Assembly (NCBI RefSeq): GCF_001182785.1
Contig: NZ_CP012099.1
Coordinates: forward strand, 2,354,501-2,418,500
Reading direction: 5' to 3'
Source: Bacillus thuringiensis
Lineage (GTDB): Bacteria; Bacillota; Bacilli; Bacillales; Bacillaceae_G
DNA length: 64,000 nucleotides
Below the pieces are notes generated by a model. The model searched no databases. It was not told the DNA's origin and saw only the letters and a list, made by a program, of their open reading frames with translations. Position numbers and translations under genes: made by a program. Of the stretch, positions 36,809 to 45,223 are shown one piece after another; position 1 is the stretch's first letter, and each line of letters opens with the position of its first letter.

Positions 36809-38537
36809 TCTCTTTTTGAAGTGTATGCCAAGACTCTAAAATCTCTGATGTAACGAGAGCAGCGATGTTTTTTTCTGAATTACTACCAGGAATAACGACA
36901 GAAACGGCAATTTGTGGATCTTCGGTAGGAGCATATGCAATGAAAAGAGAATGATTTATCATTCTTTCTTGCTCATTCGGAAAACCTGTAATACCTGTTT
37001 TACCTGCGACGTCAAAGGGCAACTTTTTAATTTCCTCTATATTTTGACTCATTCCACCTTGCACGACACTCCAAAAGTTCATCGGGTAACGATTTGAACT
37101 TTCTAAAATTGGTTTAAACTTTTTTGTTTTCTTACCGTCCGGACTAATAATTGCACTTACAGTTTGAGGTTTATATTTATCACCTTTACTTGCCAAAGTT
37201 GCTGCATATTGAGCGAGTTGAAGAGGGGTATGCACTTCATTTCCTCCCCAAGAGGCGTTTAATAAAGCGGAGATTCCATTTTCAAACTTATTAGATGGAT
37301 GGAATTCATATTGTCCGTCTTCTTCAAAGGGTAAATCAATCCCGGTTTTAGAACGTAGGCCGAATTGCATTAAATAATCTGTCCATATATGTGCTACTTT
37401 TTCTATATTCCCATTATTTTGGTTGAATAGGGGCAGAGCTACTTTTGCTGTCATAAATGTGTTAGATGAATTAATGATAGCCTGCCTCGGTGTAATCTCA
37501 CCTGTTGGCGTTCCAGGTGCATTCGTAATGTTATTTTGATTATCATACTGAAAAGTCCCTTTATCTAAATAAGTATCTTCGGGTTGGAAAAGCTTTTCGT
37601 TTAATCCAATTAAAATAGTGAGTGGTTTTATAGTAGAAGCCATATTTACATAAGATTCACCATACTTTAATTTTTGAATTGCTTTATTTTGCGAAAGAGA
37701 GTTAATGTTTTCTTTTCTAGAAGATACACGTGTATTTAATATATTTGGATCAAAAACTGCCGTGTTGGCCATAGTTAAAATTGCGCCAGTTTTTGCATCG
37801 CTTACTACAGCATAACCAGCTTTAGCATCGGGTGTTTTCTTAATTTGAGATCTTAATGCTTCTTCTGCCTTTTGCTGCAACTCAGAGTCTAAAGCTAGCC
37901 GTACATCTTTACCTATTTGTACTTTTTGAATGTTCCATAAGAACTTTTTATTATTCAATTTAAAAATAAGAGTTTTACCTGGTTTTCCTTTTAAATCATT
38001 TTCATATTGCAGCTCAATCCCGCTTTTTCCAACAAGCATATGCTTTGAATTAAGGTCATTTTCTACATACCCAATTACTTGTGAACCAATTTCGTGTTTA
38101 GGATAATATCGAATCCATTCATCTTTAATTATTACATTATTGGGTTTGTTTTTGTTTATGAATGCAAGTTCATTCTCAGTTATATCAGAGTATAACGGTA
38201 TATCATTCATAGTCTGCTTTTTACAAGATTGTTGTAATTGAGATTTTATGTTCTCTGTAGAAATATCATGTTGAAACTCGCTTGAAAATTGATTAAAAAA
38301 AGCTAATGTGTTTGATGTATCTTGTTTCGATAGCTTTTCATCATTAGAAGTGCAATATAGAGACTTAACTTTCTTATTTGTAGCTAGTATTACACCATTT
38401 TGATCAAAAATCTTTCCTCTTTCAGCTGAAGAAGTTGCGATAGTAATTGAAATGAAGTTGATTTTTAATAAAATTAGTAAAATCAAACCTACAATAGAAA
38501 GAACCGTAAAAAATCTCCATCTTTTTGTATGTAACAT
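36777..38537 (-). CDS. Class B penicillin-binding protein, convergent with sigP-rsiP (candidate SigP-pathway sensor)
   Basis: This 586-residue protein has an N-terminal membrane anchor (about 10-28), a dimerisation domain opening with AERGKIFDQNG, and a transpeptidase domain with STIK in NMASTIKPL, SSN in INSSNTF and KTG in AGKTGITGF. The start ATG follows GGGAGGG. Unlike the other two PBPs here, no GGAAC-18-GTC promoter lies upstream on its strand, so it is probably not induced by SigP. A PBP (PbpP) is known to sense beta-lactams for SigP activation in B. thuringiensis. This gene is a candidate by position and apparent constitutive expression, but the identity is not shown here. Confidence 0.88.
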   Translation of the reverse strand: MLHTKRWRFFTVLSIVGLILLILLKINFISITIATSSAERGKIFDQNGVILATNKKVKSLYCTSNDEKLSKQDTSNTLAFFNQFSSEFQHDISTENIKSQLQQSCKKQTMNDIPLYSDITENELAFINKNKPNNVIIKDEWIRYYPKHEIGSQVIGYVENDLNSKHMLVGKSGIELQYENDLKGKPGKTLIFKLNNKKFLWNIQKVQIGKDVRLALDSELQQKAEEALRSQIKKTPDAKAGYAVVSDAKTGAILTMANTAVFDPNILNTRVSSRKENINSLSQNKAIQKLKYGESYVNMASTIKPLTILIGLNEKLFQPEDTYLDKGTFQYDNQNNITNAPGTPTGEITPRQAIINSSNTFMTAKVALPLFNQNNGNIEKVAHIWTDYLMQFGLRSKTGIDLPFEEDGQYEFHPSNKFENGISALLNASWGGNEVHTPLQLAQYAATLASKGDKYKPQTVSAIISPDGKKTKKFKPILESSNRYPMNFWSVVQGGMSQNIEEIKKLPFDVAGKTGITGFPNEQERMINHSLFIAYAPTEDPQIAVSVVIPGSNSEKNIAALVTSEILESWHTLQKENKNKEEGSLK

Positions 38538-38596
38538 ATAACCCTCCCTTATGTAGCCTATTTTATCTTATATTTAATTATTTTTTTTGTAAATGT

Positions 38597-38625
38597 GGAA
38601 CAACTTTATTGTTTAGGTTGTCTAT
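38597..38625 (+). promoter_or_regulatory. ECF (SigP-type) promoter upstream of a broken frame and the third PBP gene
   Basis: GGAAC, 18 bases, GTCTAT, inside a block that resembles the region around 32930-32970 (TTTTTTTGTAAAT before the -35, CTATTAAG after the -10). Confidence 0.75.
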
Positions 38626-38659
38626 TAAGTATTAAAGCATGAAGAAAGGAATAATTAAC

Positions 38660-38817
38660 ATGAAAATTTACTAGCAAGTCTATATGTAAGTTTAATAAGA
38701 GTCATTATACAGTTTAGCACTTCTAATGCAAGCGGCAAAAAAATAGAGAGAAAACAAGAAGGGAGAGTTATTAATGCCGTAGCTAAACGAAAAAGAATGG
38801 ATGCTTACAAGGATTAA
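38660..38817 (+). pseudogene. Remnant of a small secreted-protein gene behind the SigP promoter
   Basis: ATG at 38660 has AGAAAGGAAT ahead but stops after four codons. One base shift opens a frame of about 49 codons, LLASLYVSLIRVIIQF...MDAYKD, ending at 38817. The shifted frame looks like a signal peptide plus a basic tail. It is probably a frameshifted gene that once lay first in the SigP-controlled unit. No family was recognised. Confidence 0.4.
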
Positions 38818-38920
38818 GCAAAAAATTGAGGCGATATTTATAACCGATTATCGGTATCTAATATATAAGAAATGCTTTTAGTATTTGTAGCAATTTCTGA
38901 AAGGATTAAATGGAGGATTT

Positions 38921-41053
38921 ATGAAAGAACAAAAAGGCAAGAAGCAGAAGTCATATATATCTATTCGATTAAATATAATGTTCCTTTGCATATTTCTACT
39001 ATTCTCAGCTATTATTATGCAGCTAGGAAAGGTACAAATCGTTGAGGGAGAGGCTTATAAGAACCAAGTGGAAAGTAGTCAAAATGCAATAACTAGTATT
39101 CCAGTTCCACGTGGACAAATTTTAGATCGAGAAGGGAAAACAGTTGTTAATAATAAATCTCTTCGCACAATTACGTATACAAGGGTGAAGGGAATTACGA
39201 GTGAAGATATTTTAAAAACAGCAAAAGACTTGGCGAAAGTACTTGAAATGCCTGAACAAGATATAAATAAATTAACAGATATCGATAAAAAAGATTTTTG
39301 GATGCAGTTGAATTCGAAACGTGCGGAGACAAAGATTACTAAGAAAGATATAGAAAAGTTTAAAGAAAAGGGTATAGAGGGAAAAGAGTTAGATAAAAAA
39401 ATAGAAGACTTAAGACGAGGTCGCGTTACAGAGGTAGAATTAGCAGAATTAACAGCACAAGATTTAAAGGTGTTAGCTATTAAAAGTAAAATGGGTTCAG
39501 GTTATCAACTAACACCACAAATCATTAAAAAAGATGTAACAGATGAAGAGTATGCGCGGATAAGCGAAAATCTTGCGAATTTTCCAGGAGTAGATGCAAC
39601 TGTTGATTGGGAACGTAATTATGTAAACGGTAATTTATTTCGTTCTGTATTAGGAAATATTACGAGTAGTGAAGAAGGATTACCGAAAGAAAATTTAGAT
39701 TCTTATTTAGTACGTGGATATAACCGTAATGATCGTGTTGGAAAAAGTTATATTGAACAACGATATGAAGATGTATTACACGGAACAAAAGAAGAAGTGA
39801 AAAATATTACTGATAAATCAGGAAACATTGTTAGCACAGAAATAATCTCTAAAGGAAAAAGTGGTAATAGTTTAACATTAACGATTGATATGGAATTACA
39901 AAAGAAAGTGGAAGAAAGTATAGAGAAAAACTTGAGAGCTTTTAAAAGTTCAGAGCCACTTCTCGATCGAGCTTTTGTTGTCATGACGAATCCAAATAAC
40001 GGACAAATTTTATCAATGGCAGGCAAAAAGATTGTAGAAAAAAAAGGGAAAATAGAGTTTGAGGATTTGGCATTAGGTAATATGACAACTTCGTATGAGC
40101 TAGGGTCAGCTGTAAAAGGTGCTACTTTATTAACTGGATATGAGACAGGGGCAATACATCCAGGAGATCAATTTTATGACGCGCCGATGAAATTTAAAGG
40201 TACACAAGCTAAGAAATCGTGGAATGTATCCGGATTTGGTAATATTAATGATTTACGGGCTTTACAAGTATCTTCGAATGTATACATGTTCCAGACAGCT
40301 TTAAAAATTGCCGGAGTTAATTACGTACCAAATGGATCATTGGATATTAAACAAGGAGCCTTTGATACGATGCGCTATTATTTCAAGCAATTTGGTTTAG
40401 GTGTCCCAACAGGTATTGATTTACCGAATGAAATAATTGGACAAACGAGAAAAGTAGATAGTCAACCTGGGTTTTTACTAGATTTTTCTATTGGTCAGTA
40501 TGATACGTATACGCCGTTGCAATTAGCGCAATATGTTTCAACGATTGCGAATGGTGGTTATAGAATGCAACCTCAAATTGTACAAGAAATACGAGAACAA
40601 TCAATAAAAGAAGAGGTTGGAAAAGTTATACGTTCCATAGAGCCTGTCGTATTAAATCGAATTGATATGAAGAAAGAACATATTGATCGGATAAAAGAAG
40701 GGTTTAGATGGGTATTCCAAGAAGGTGATGGAACTGGCGTGAAATATTTCAAAAATGCGCCATATAAACCAGCAGGAAAGACAGGAACAGCCCAAACTGT
40801 ATATGGTGGAGATGACCCAATTGGCAGAAATGCAAAAGGAGAACGTATGGAATGTTACAACTTAACGTTAGTTGGATATGCTCCATATGATAATCCAGAA
40901 GTAGCATTTTCCGTAGTAGTTCCATGGCTTCATGATGATAAAAATGGAATTAATTCTATAATTGGAAAGGAAGTATTAGATGTATACTTTGATTTGAAAC
41001 AGCAACGTATATATGGTGAATCTACTAGTACAGGTAGTTCTAAGCAAAATTAG
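38921..41053 (+). CDS. Class B penicillin-binding protein (high-molecular-weight transpeptidase)
   Basis: This 710-residue protein has an N-terminal membrane anchor (about 18-38), a dimerisation domain opening PRGQILDREG with an inserted charged helical stretch (about 130-190), and a transpeptidase domain with SAVK in YELGSAVKGA, SSN in QVSSNVYM and KTG in AGKTGTAQT. It resembles the PbpA/PbpH-type elongation transpeptidases without PASTA repeats. The ATG follows TGGAGG. The nearest promoter is the SigP-type site about 300 bases upstream, with a decayed small frame in between, so it is probably beta-lactam inducible. A terminator lies at 41120-41165. Confidence 0.9.
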   Translation: MKEQKGKKQKSYISIRLNIMFLCIFLLFSAIIMQLGKVQIVEGEAYKNQVESSQNAITSIPVPRGQILDREGKTVVNNKSLRTITYTRVKGITSEDILKTAKDLAKVLEMPEQDINKLTDIDKKDFWMQLNSKRAETKITKKDIEKFKEKGIEGKELDKKIEDLRRGRVTEVELAELTAQDLKVLAIKSKMGSGYQLTPQIIKKDVTDEEYARISENLANFPGVDATVDWERNYVNGNLFRSVLGNITSSEEGLPKENLDSYLVRGYNRNDRVGKSYIEQRYEDVLHGTKEEVKNITDKSGNIVSTEIISKGKSGNSLTLTIDMELQKKVEESIEKNLRAFKSSEPLLDRAFVVMTNPNNGQILSMAGKKIVEKKGKIEFEDLALGNMTTSYELGSAVKGATLLTGYETGAIHPGDQFYDAPMKFKGTQAKKSWNVSGFGNINDLRALQVSSNVYMFQTALKIAGVNYVPNGSLDIKQGAFDTMRYYFKQFGLGVPTGIDLPNEIIGQTRKVDSQPGFLLDFSIGQYDTYTPLQLAQYVSTIANGGYRMQPQIVQEIREQSIKEEVGKVIRSIEPVVLNRIDMKKEHIDRIKEGFRWVFQEGDGTGVKYFKNAPYKPAGKTGTAQTVYGGDDPIGRNAKGERMECYNLTLVGYAPYDNPEVAFSVVVPWLHDDKNGINSIIGKEVLDVYFDLKQQRIYGESTSTGSSKQN

Positions 41054-41119
41054 AGTACTTTTCTCAGGGAAGAGAACCTGTTTATATAAAGCCATTTATA
41101 AGTAAAAAAATGAAATGTG

Positions 41120-41165
41120 AAATCAGAGATAGCGGCGATCATAGCTACTATCTCTGATTTTGTTA
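41120..41165 (+). terminator. Rho-independent terminator
   Basis: AAATCAGAGATAG and CTATCTCTGATTT form a 13-bp stem followed by TTGTT. Confidence 0.7.
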
Positions 41166-41203
41166 ATAACTCTCATACTAGCTATAAATTTTTTTCAGTT
41201 TAT

Positions 41204-41232
41204 GGAACAAATTTGGTTCGATGATTGTCTAT
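41204..41232 (+). promoter_or_regulatory. ECF (SigP-type) promoter of the beta-lactamase gene
   Basis: GGAAC, 18 bases, GTCTAT, ending about 40 bases before the start codon. Confidence 0.78.
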
Positions 41233-41274
41233 TATGTGTACGTATAAAAAGGTGCTAAAAATTTGGAAGGAATG

Positions 41275-42201
41275 ATGGTTTTGAAAAATAAGAGGATGCT
41301 AAAAATAGGAATATGCGTTGGTATATTAGGTTTAAGTCTTACAAGCCTAGAAGCTTTTCCAGGAGGATCACTGCAAGTTGAAGCGAAAGAAAAGACTGGA
41401 CAAGTGAAACATAAAAATCAGGCAACGCATAAAGAGTTCTCTCAACTTGAGAAAAAATTTGATGCTCGATTAGGTGTATATGCGATTGATACTGGTACAA
41501 ATCAAACAATCTCTTATCGACCTAACGAAAGATTTGCCTTCGCATCAACCTACAAGGCTTTAGCTGCAGGAGTATTACTACAGCAAAACTCAATTGATAC
41601 ATTAAATGAAGTAATCACATTTACGAAAGAAGACTTAGTGGATTATTCACCCGTTACAGAGAAACATGTAGATACTGGGATGAAACTAGGAGAAATTGCT
41701 GAGGCTGCTGTTCGCTCAAGTGATAATACTGCAGGGAACATTTTATTTAATAAAATAGGCGGACCTAAAGGATATGAAAAAGCGCTTAGAAAGATGGGGG
41801 ATCGGATTACTATGTCTGATCGCTTTGAAACAGAATTAAACGAAGCTATTCCAGGAGACATTCGTGACACTAGTACAGCGAGAGCAATTGCTACGAATCT
41901 TAAAGCTTTTACGGTCGGAAATGCACTTCCTGCTGAAAAACGTAAAATTCTTACAGAGTGGATGAAAGGGAATGCTACAGGGGACAAACTTATTCGTGCA
42001 GGCGTACCAACTGACTGGGTAGTTGGAGATAAATCAGGTGCTGGCAGTTATGGGACAAGAAATGATATTGCTATCGTTTGGCCTCCAAATAGAGCACCAA
42101 TTATCATCGCAATTTTATCTAGTAAAGATGAGAAAGAGGCTACCTATGATAATCAACTCATTGCAGAGGCAACTGAAGTTATAGTTAAGGCTCTTAAATA
42201 A
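41275..42201 (+). CDS. bla1: Class A beta-lactamase (Bla1, penicillinase)
   Basis: This secreted serine beta-lactamase hydrolyses penicillins. A signal peptide (KNKRMLKIG..., about 30 residues, cleavage before the KEKTGQVKHKN stretch) precedes a mature class A domain with STYK (S70), SDN (S130), ETELN (E166) and KSG (K234). Much of the sequence agrees with Bla1 of B. cereus/anthracis from memory. The SDN loop reads RSSDN where I recall RYSDN. From the ATG at 41275 it begins MVLKNKRML, like the known MILKNKRML; TTG 41281 has better spacing from GGAAGGA and is an alternative. It has its own SigP-type promoter and terminator. Confidence 0.95.
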   Translation: MVLKNKRMLKIGICVGILGLSLTSLEAFPGGSLQVEAKEKTGQVKHKNQATHKEFSQLEKKFDARLGVYAIDTGTNQTISYRPNERFAFASTYKALAAGVLLQQNSIDTLNEVITFTKEDLVDYSPVTEKHVDTGMKLGEIAEAAVRSSDNTAGNILFNKIGGPKGYEKALRKMGDRITMSDRFETELNEAIPGDIRDTSTARAIATNLKAFTVGNALPAEKRKILTEWMKGNATGDKLIRAGVPTDWVVGDKSGAGSYGTRNDIAIVWPPNRAPIIIAILSSKDEKEATYDNQLIAEATEVIVKALK

Positions 42202-42247
42202 TAATCTCTCAATGCTTTATGTAATATAATTAAAAATAAGAACTTGG

Positions 42248-42287
42248 AAAGCGATTCTTTTTAATGTGAAAAGAATCGCTTTTTTAT
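42248..42287 (+). terminator. Rho-independent terminator of the beta-lactamase gene
   Basis: AAAGCGATTCTTTT and AAAAGAATCGCTTTTTT form a stem with a T-run. Confidence 0.85.
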
Positions 42288-42356
42288 AAGCATGTAAACT
42301 ATTTATACCTATGTAATATAAAGATATAATTAATGTAGAAAAGAGGGTGAATAGTT

Positions 42357-42917
42357 ATGGAGAATGACAATCAAGTTTTTTGGAGAACAGATTGTCTTAT
42401 TTTGAGAAGGTTTAGTATGGATGACACTAACTACTTTCATTTTTATCGTTCTAATCCAGAAGTGGCTAAATTTCAGTCATGGGTTAATTATCAATATCAT
42501 GAGGCTAAAACGTTTGTAAATGAACAAGTTAAAAATAATCCTAATCTACCAGGTACTTGGTTCCAGTTCGCAATTGCTTTGGCTGAAAATAACAAAATAA
42601 TTGGAGATTGCGCACTTCACACACTTGTAAATGAACCACGCATCGTAGAAATCGGATTTACTCTTTCTCCAGAATATCAGGGAAAAGGCTATGCAACTGA
42701 AGCTGTTTGTGCCTTATTGAGTTACATATTTCATTCATTAGGAAAACATAAGGTGATTGCATTTTCGGACGTTCGAAATAATAAGTCTATTTCTGTACTA
42801 GAACGAGTGGGGATGAGGAGAGAAGGTCATTTATTGCAGAATTACATGCTAAAAGGCCAGTGGATTGATGAATATCAATATTCAATATTGAAGTCTGAAT
42901 GGAAGGACGCTACATAA
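42357..42917 (+). CDS. GNAT-family N-acetyltransferase (RimJ/RimL-like)
   Basis: This 186-residue acetyltransferase has the N-terminal strand CLILRRFSMDD, the acetyl-CoA binding motif A in EIGFTLSPEYQGKGYATEAV, and the C-terminal part DVRNNKSISVLERVGMRREGHLLQN, typical of the RimJ/RimL branch that acts on protein N-termini or small amines. The ATG follows GAGGGTGA. It is a single gene between two strong terminators. The substrate is unknown. It is not in the SigP unit. Confidence 0.88.
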   Translation: MENDNQVFWRTDCLILRRFSMDDTNYFHFYRSNPEVAKFQSWVNYQYHEAKTFVNEQVKNNPNLPGTWFQFAIALAENNKIIGDCALHTLVNEPRIVEIGFTLSPEYQGKGYATEAVCALLSYIFHSLGKHKVIAFSDVRNNKSISVLERVGMRREGHLLQNYMLKGQWIDEYQYSILKSEWKDAT

Positions 42918-42980
42918 TTATAAAATTTAGAAACAAAGTATGATGGCTGTAAATTAAAATACTATAAAAATAACGTTATA

Positions 42981-43014
42981 AAAAAAGATCCTAGTGTGTA
43001 CTAGGGTCTTTTTA
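42981..43014 (+). terminator. Rho-independent terminator
   Basis: AAAAGATCCTAGT-GTGT-ACTAGGGTCTTTTT after the acetyltransferase gene. Confidence 0.82.
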
Positions 43015-43042
43015 TGTTATCGATTTACTTCATCTTTTGATC

Positions 43043-43106
43043 CCGTTAAAGCCCGATTGGTGAGGGCTAATAATGAGTGAGGGATGAACAAAACCACCAC
43101 TCATTA
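43043..43106. repeat. Short repeat motif plus hairpin, shared in part with 62273-62291
   Basis: CCGTTAAAGCCCGATTGGT (43043-43061) matches 62273-62291 in the same orientation at 17 of 19 bases. It is followed by a perfect hairpin, TAATGAGTG...CACTCATTA (43071-43106), that overlaps the stop of the YkvS-like gene on the minus strand. Confidence 0.45.
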
Positions 43107-43304
43107 AAGTTTCACTTTATAATAACCATATTTTACAACTTGCCTATTTTCTTCAATAGCATGTGTTCCAGCAATATCGGCAATATCAACTACAATCGTA
43201 TTTTGTAAGATATTAACTACACAACCTGTTAATTGTAAGGTGGAGTTATTATGATAGGGAAATTGTACGTAGGAACCAATTGTAACGTTATTTTTTGTCT
43301 CCAT
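43104..43304 (-). CDS. YkvS-like small protein (DUF2187-type)
   Basis: This 66-residue protein resembles the YkvS/DUF2187 group of very small Bacillus proteins: VTIGSYVQF, then TGCVVNILQNTIVVDIADI, then a tail VVKYGYYKVKL. The pattern is of a small KOW/SH3-like barrel, perhaps binding RNA or a ribosome-associated factor, though no function is known. The start ATG at 43304 has no clear ribosome site, so the true start is uncertain. The 3' end overlaps a hairpin. Confidence 0.7.
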   Translation of the reverse strand: METKNNVTIGSYVQFPYHNNSTLQLTGCVVNILQNTIVVDIADIAGTHAIEENRQVVKYGYYKVKL

Positions 43305-43952
43305 ATGATAAACGAATGAAGATAAAAATACAAGAGTGAAAAGAGAGAATATATCGAATAAATTAACCTTGATTAAGCGTATTTTAACTAATTTTCAAAC
43401 CATGAAAACATTGCAAACTAGGGTGTTTGTAAAACTTACTTATTTTATAAAAAACTTAAATAATCCTACATTATGTATCTTTTTTTAATAGAAAGAAATA
43501 ATATTAATCAATGGAATTTTACTTAAGTTTTAGGTATATTATAATTGACCAAATGAGTATATCGGTCAGTCGGTGTTGTTTTGGGATTTGTAAAGTAGTG
43601 TTCATTATGCTTATGGAATTGATTTCATGAACTACGGTTTTGATATTGTGTGATAGGTAAGTGGGCGGAAGTAAATTTAAACTCTTGGGAGGTAGAACAG
43701 CCAGTAGTTTCTGTGTGCGGTCTATTAACAATAATTGCATGGTGTTTAAATGGTAAAGTGGATAACGTATTTAATAGGCTAACGCATGATTAGTAGTTAT
43801 AAGAATTCATACATATACGGTATACCCTCGGGTTAAGTATAGGAAGTTATAGTTTGAGAGAAGTTACATAGTAGGTGTGACACTAAGACTAAAGAAGCTG
43901 ATGTAATCATGAAATGACAAAAAGAGAAAAATGTGAGAAATGAGGAATTGAG
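43305..43952. other. Intergenic gap with possible coding remnants
   Basis: No intact gene was recognised. One short frame at 43650-43793 looks coding. TGACC...GGTCA arms around 43545-43570 form a spaced inverted repeat that could be an operator. Confidence 0.35.
43650..43793 (+). pseudogene. Possible remnant of an unidentified gene
   Basis: A 47-codon frame beginning at a GTG without ribosome site reads IGKWAEVNLNSWEVEQPVV, then a hydrophobic stretch, then a polar tail. Protein-like pieces in other frames lie just upstream (HYAYGIDFMNYGFDIV around 43600-43650), as if a gene has suffered several frameshifts. Confidence 0.3.
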
Positions 43953-44825
43953 ATGGGAAGTATAAGGAATAAAAATGTTAATAAATTGAAAAGGATTTCA
44001 CAAGCAATTTTGATTGTTATTGGAGCGTTCATAACCGCATATGGATTAGAGGCTGTACTTATTCCTAATAATGTCTCAGATGGTGGTGTAACAGGTATAA
44101 GTATTGTTAGTTCTCAGTTATTTGGGTTACCATTAGGTCTTTTAATTGGAATTATTAATATTCCATTTGTTTGGCTAGGTTATAAACAAATCGGTAGAGG
44201 ATTTGCAATTTATTCAGTAATTGGTATTGTATCACTTGCAATAGGTACTGTGGTTATGCATAATGTGCCTACAATTATTGAAGGAGATACATTGTTAGTT
44301 ACAGTTGTTGGTGGTGTGATTATCGGCTTTGGTATGGGATTGGCACTTCGTAATGGTGGGGCGTTAGATGGAATTGATATGTTAGCGGTATTATTGTCTA
44401 GAAGATTACCGTTTGGCACAAGTGATCTTATTTTGTTTTTAAATATGTTCGTATTTATTTTTGTGTCAACAGTATTCGGTCTTCAAGGTGGAATTTTATC
44501 AGCAATTGCTTACTTTATTGCTTCTAAAGTAATTCATATTATTGAAGTAGGATTAAGTGGCTCTAAAACATTTAAAATTGTTACAAAAGAACCTAAATTA
44601 ATGATAGATACAATTTGGGATCGTCTTGGGAGAAATGCAATCTATAATGAAATGTATGGTGGCTTTTCGAAAGAAGCTTATAAAGAAGTTAGCTGTGTTA
44701 TCAGTCGTTTAGAAGAGAATAAAATGAAGGAACTTATTCATGAAATTGATGAAAATGCTTTTGTCACTGTATATGATGTTGCGGAAGTACAAGGCGGAAA
44801 CTTTAAAAAGCATGATATCCATTAA
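43953..44825 (+). CDS. YitT-family membrane protein (DUF161/DUF2179)
   Basis: This 290-residue protein has about six membrane segments in residues 15-200 and a soluble C-terminal DUF2179 domain from about 215. Family signs are the first-helix motif AYGLEAVLIPNNVSDGGVTGIS, the repeat unit GLALRNGGALDGIDMLAVLLSRR and the end motif VYDVAEVQGGNFKKHDIH. B. subtilis has several paralogues (YitT, YpjC, YvjA and others) with no settled function. The ATG follows GAGGAATTGAG. A strong two-way terminator separates it from the next gene. Confidence 0.88.
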   Translation: MGSIRNKNVNKLKRISQAILIVIGAFITAYGLEAVLIPNNVSDGGVTGISIVSSQLFGLPLGLLIGIINIPFVWLGYKQIGRGFAIYSVIGIVSLAIGTVVMHNVPTIIEGDTLLVTVVGGVIIGFGMGLALRNGGALDGIDMLAVLLSRRLPFGTSDLILFLNMFVFIFVSTVFGLQGGILSAIAYFIASKVIHIIEVGLSGSKTFKIVTKEPKLMIDTIWDRLGRNAIYNEMYGGFSKEAYKEVSCVISRLEENKMKELIHEIDENAFVTVYDVAEVQGGNFKKHDIH

Positions 44826-44971
44826 GGGTATTAACTAACTTAAATATTTTATACATAGTTGATTATTGAAAAAGATAAAAACCTCACCACATATAGATAG
44901 ACAACTGATATGTACTAAGATGTACAACTGCAAGGTACATAGAACTAAAACTAAGATATTCATACGAACTC

Positions 44972-45010
44972 AAAAAGCCGAAATTCCTTAACTTGGGAAT
45001 TTCGGCTTTA
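44972..45010. terminator. Rho-independent terminator, possibly two-way
   Basis: AAAGCCGAAATTCC and GGAATTTCGGCTTT form a 14-bp perfect stem. T-runs are short on the plus side and longer on the minus side. Confidence 0.7.
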
Positions 45011-45223
45011 ATGTTATATGATAGAGTTACGATTAGAACAGAAATGGGCATGTTTACTTCAACAGAGTGATATAAGTTCTTCAATTCCTATAATTAGAAA
45101 CTTGTACTTGATTATCGTAGTTAAATTGATTTCACTTTAAAAGAGAACCGTTAGATAAAAAAAGAAAAATCTATTGGAATGTTTTTGAGAATTGTAGTAC
45201 TGATTAAGGTTTTAGGAGGGAAT

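Noticed and set aside
43545..43570. TGACC...GGTCA as a definite TetR operator
   Set aside because: The arms are short and widely spaced and no intact regulator gene is next to them; left only as a remark.
43519..43740. 73-codon minus-strand frame
   Set aside because: The plus strand of the same stretch shows better coding-like pieces; no ribosome site on the minus strand.
44884..45084. 66-codon minus-strand frame
   Set aside because: It runs through a strong terminator stem and has no family resemblance.
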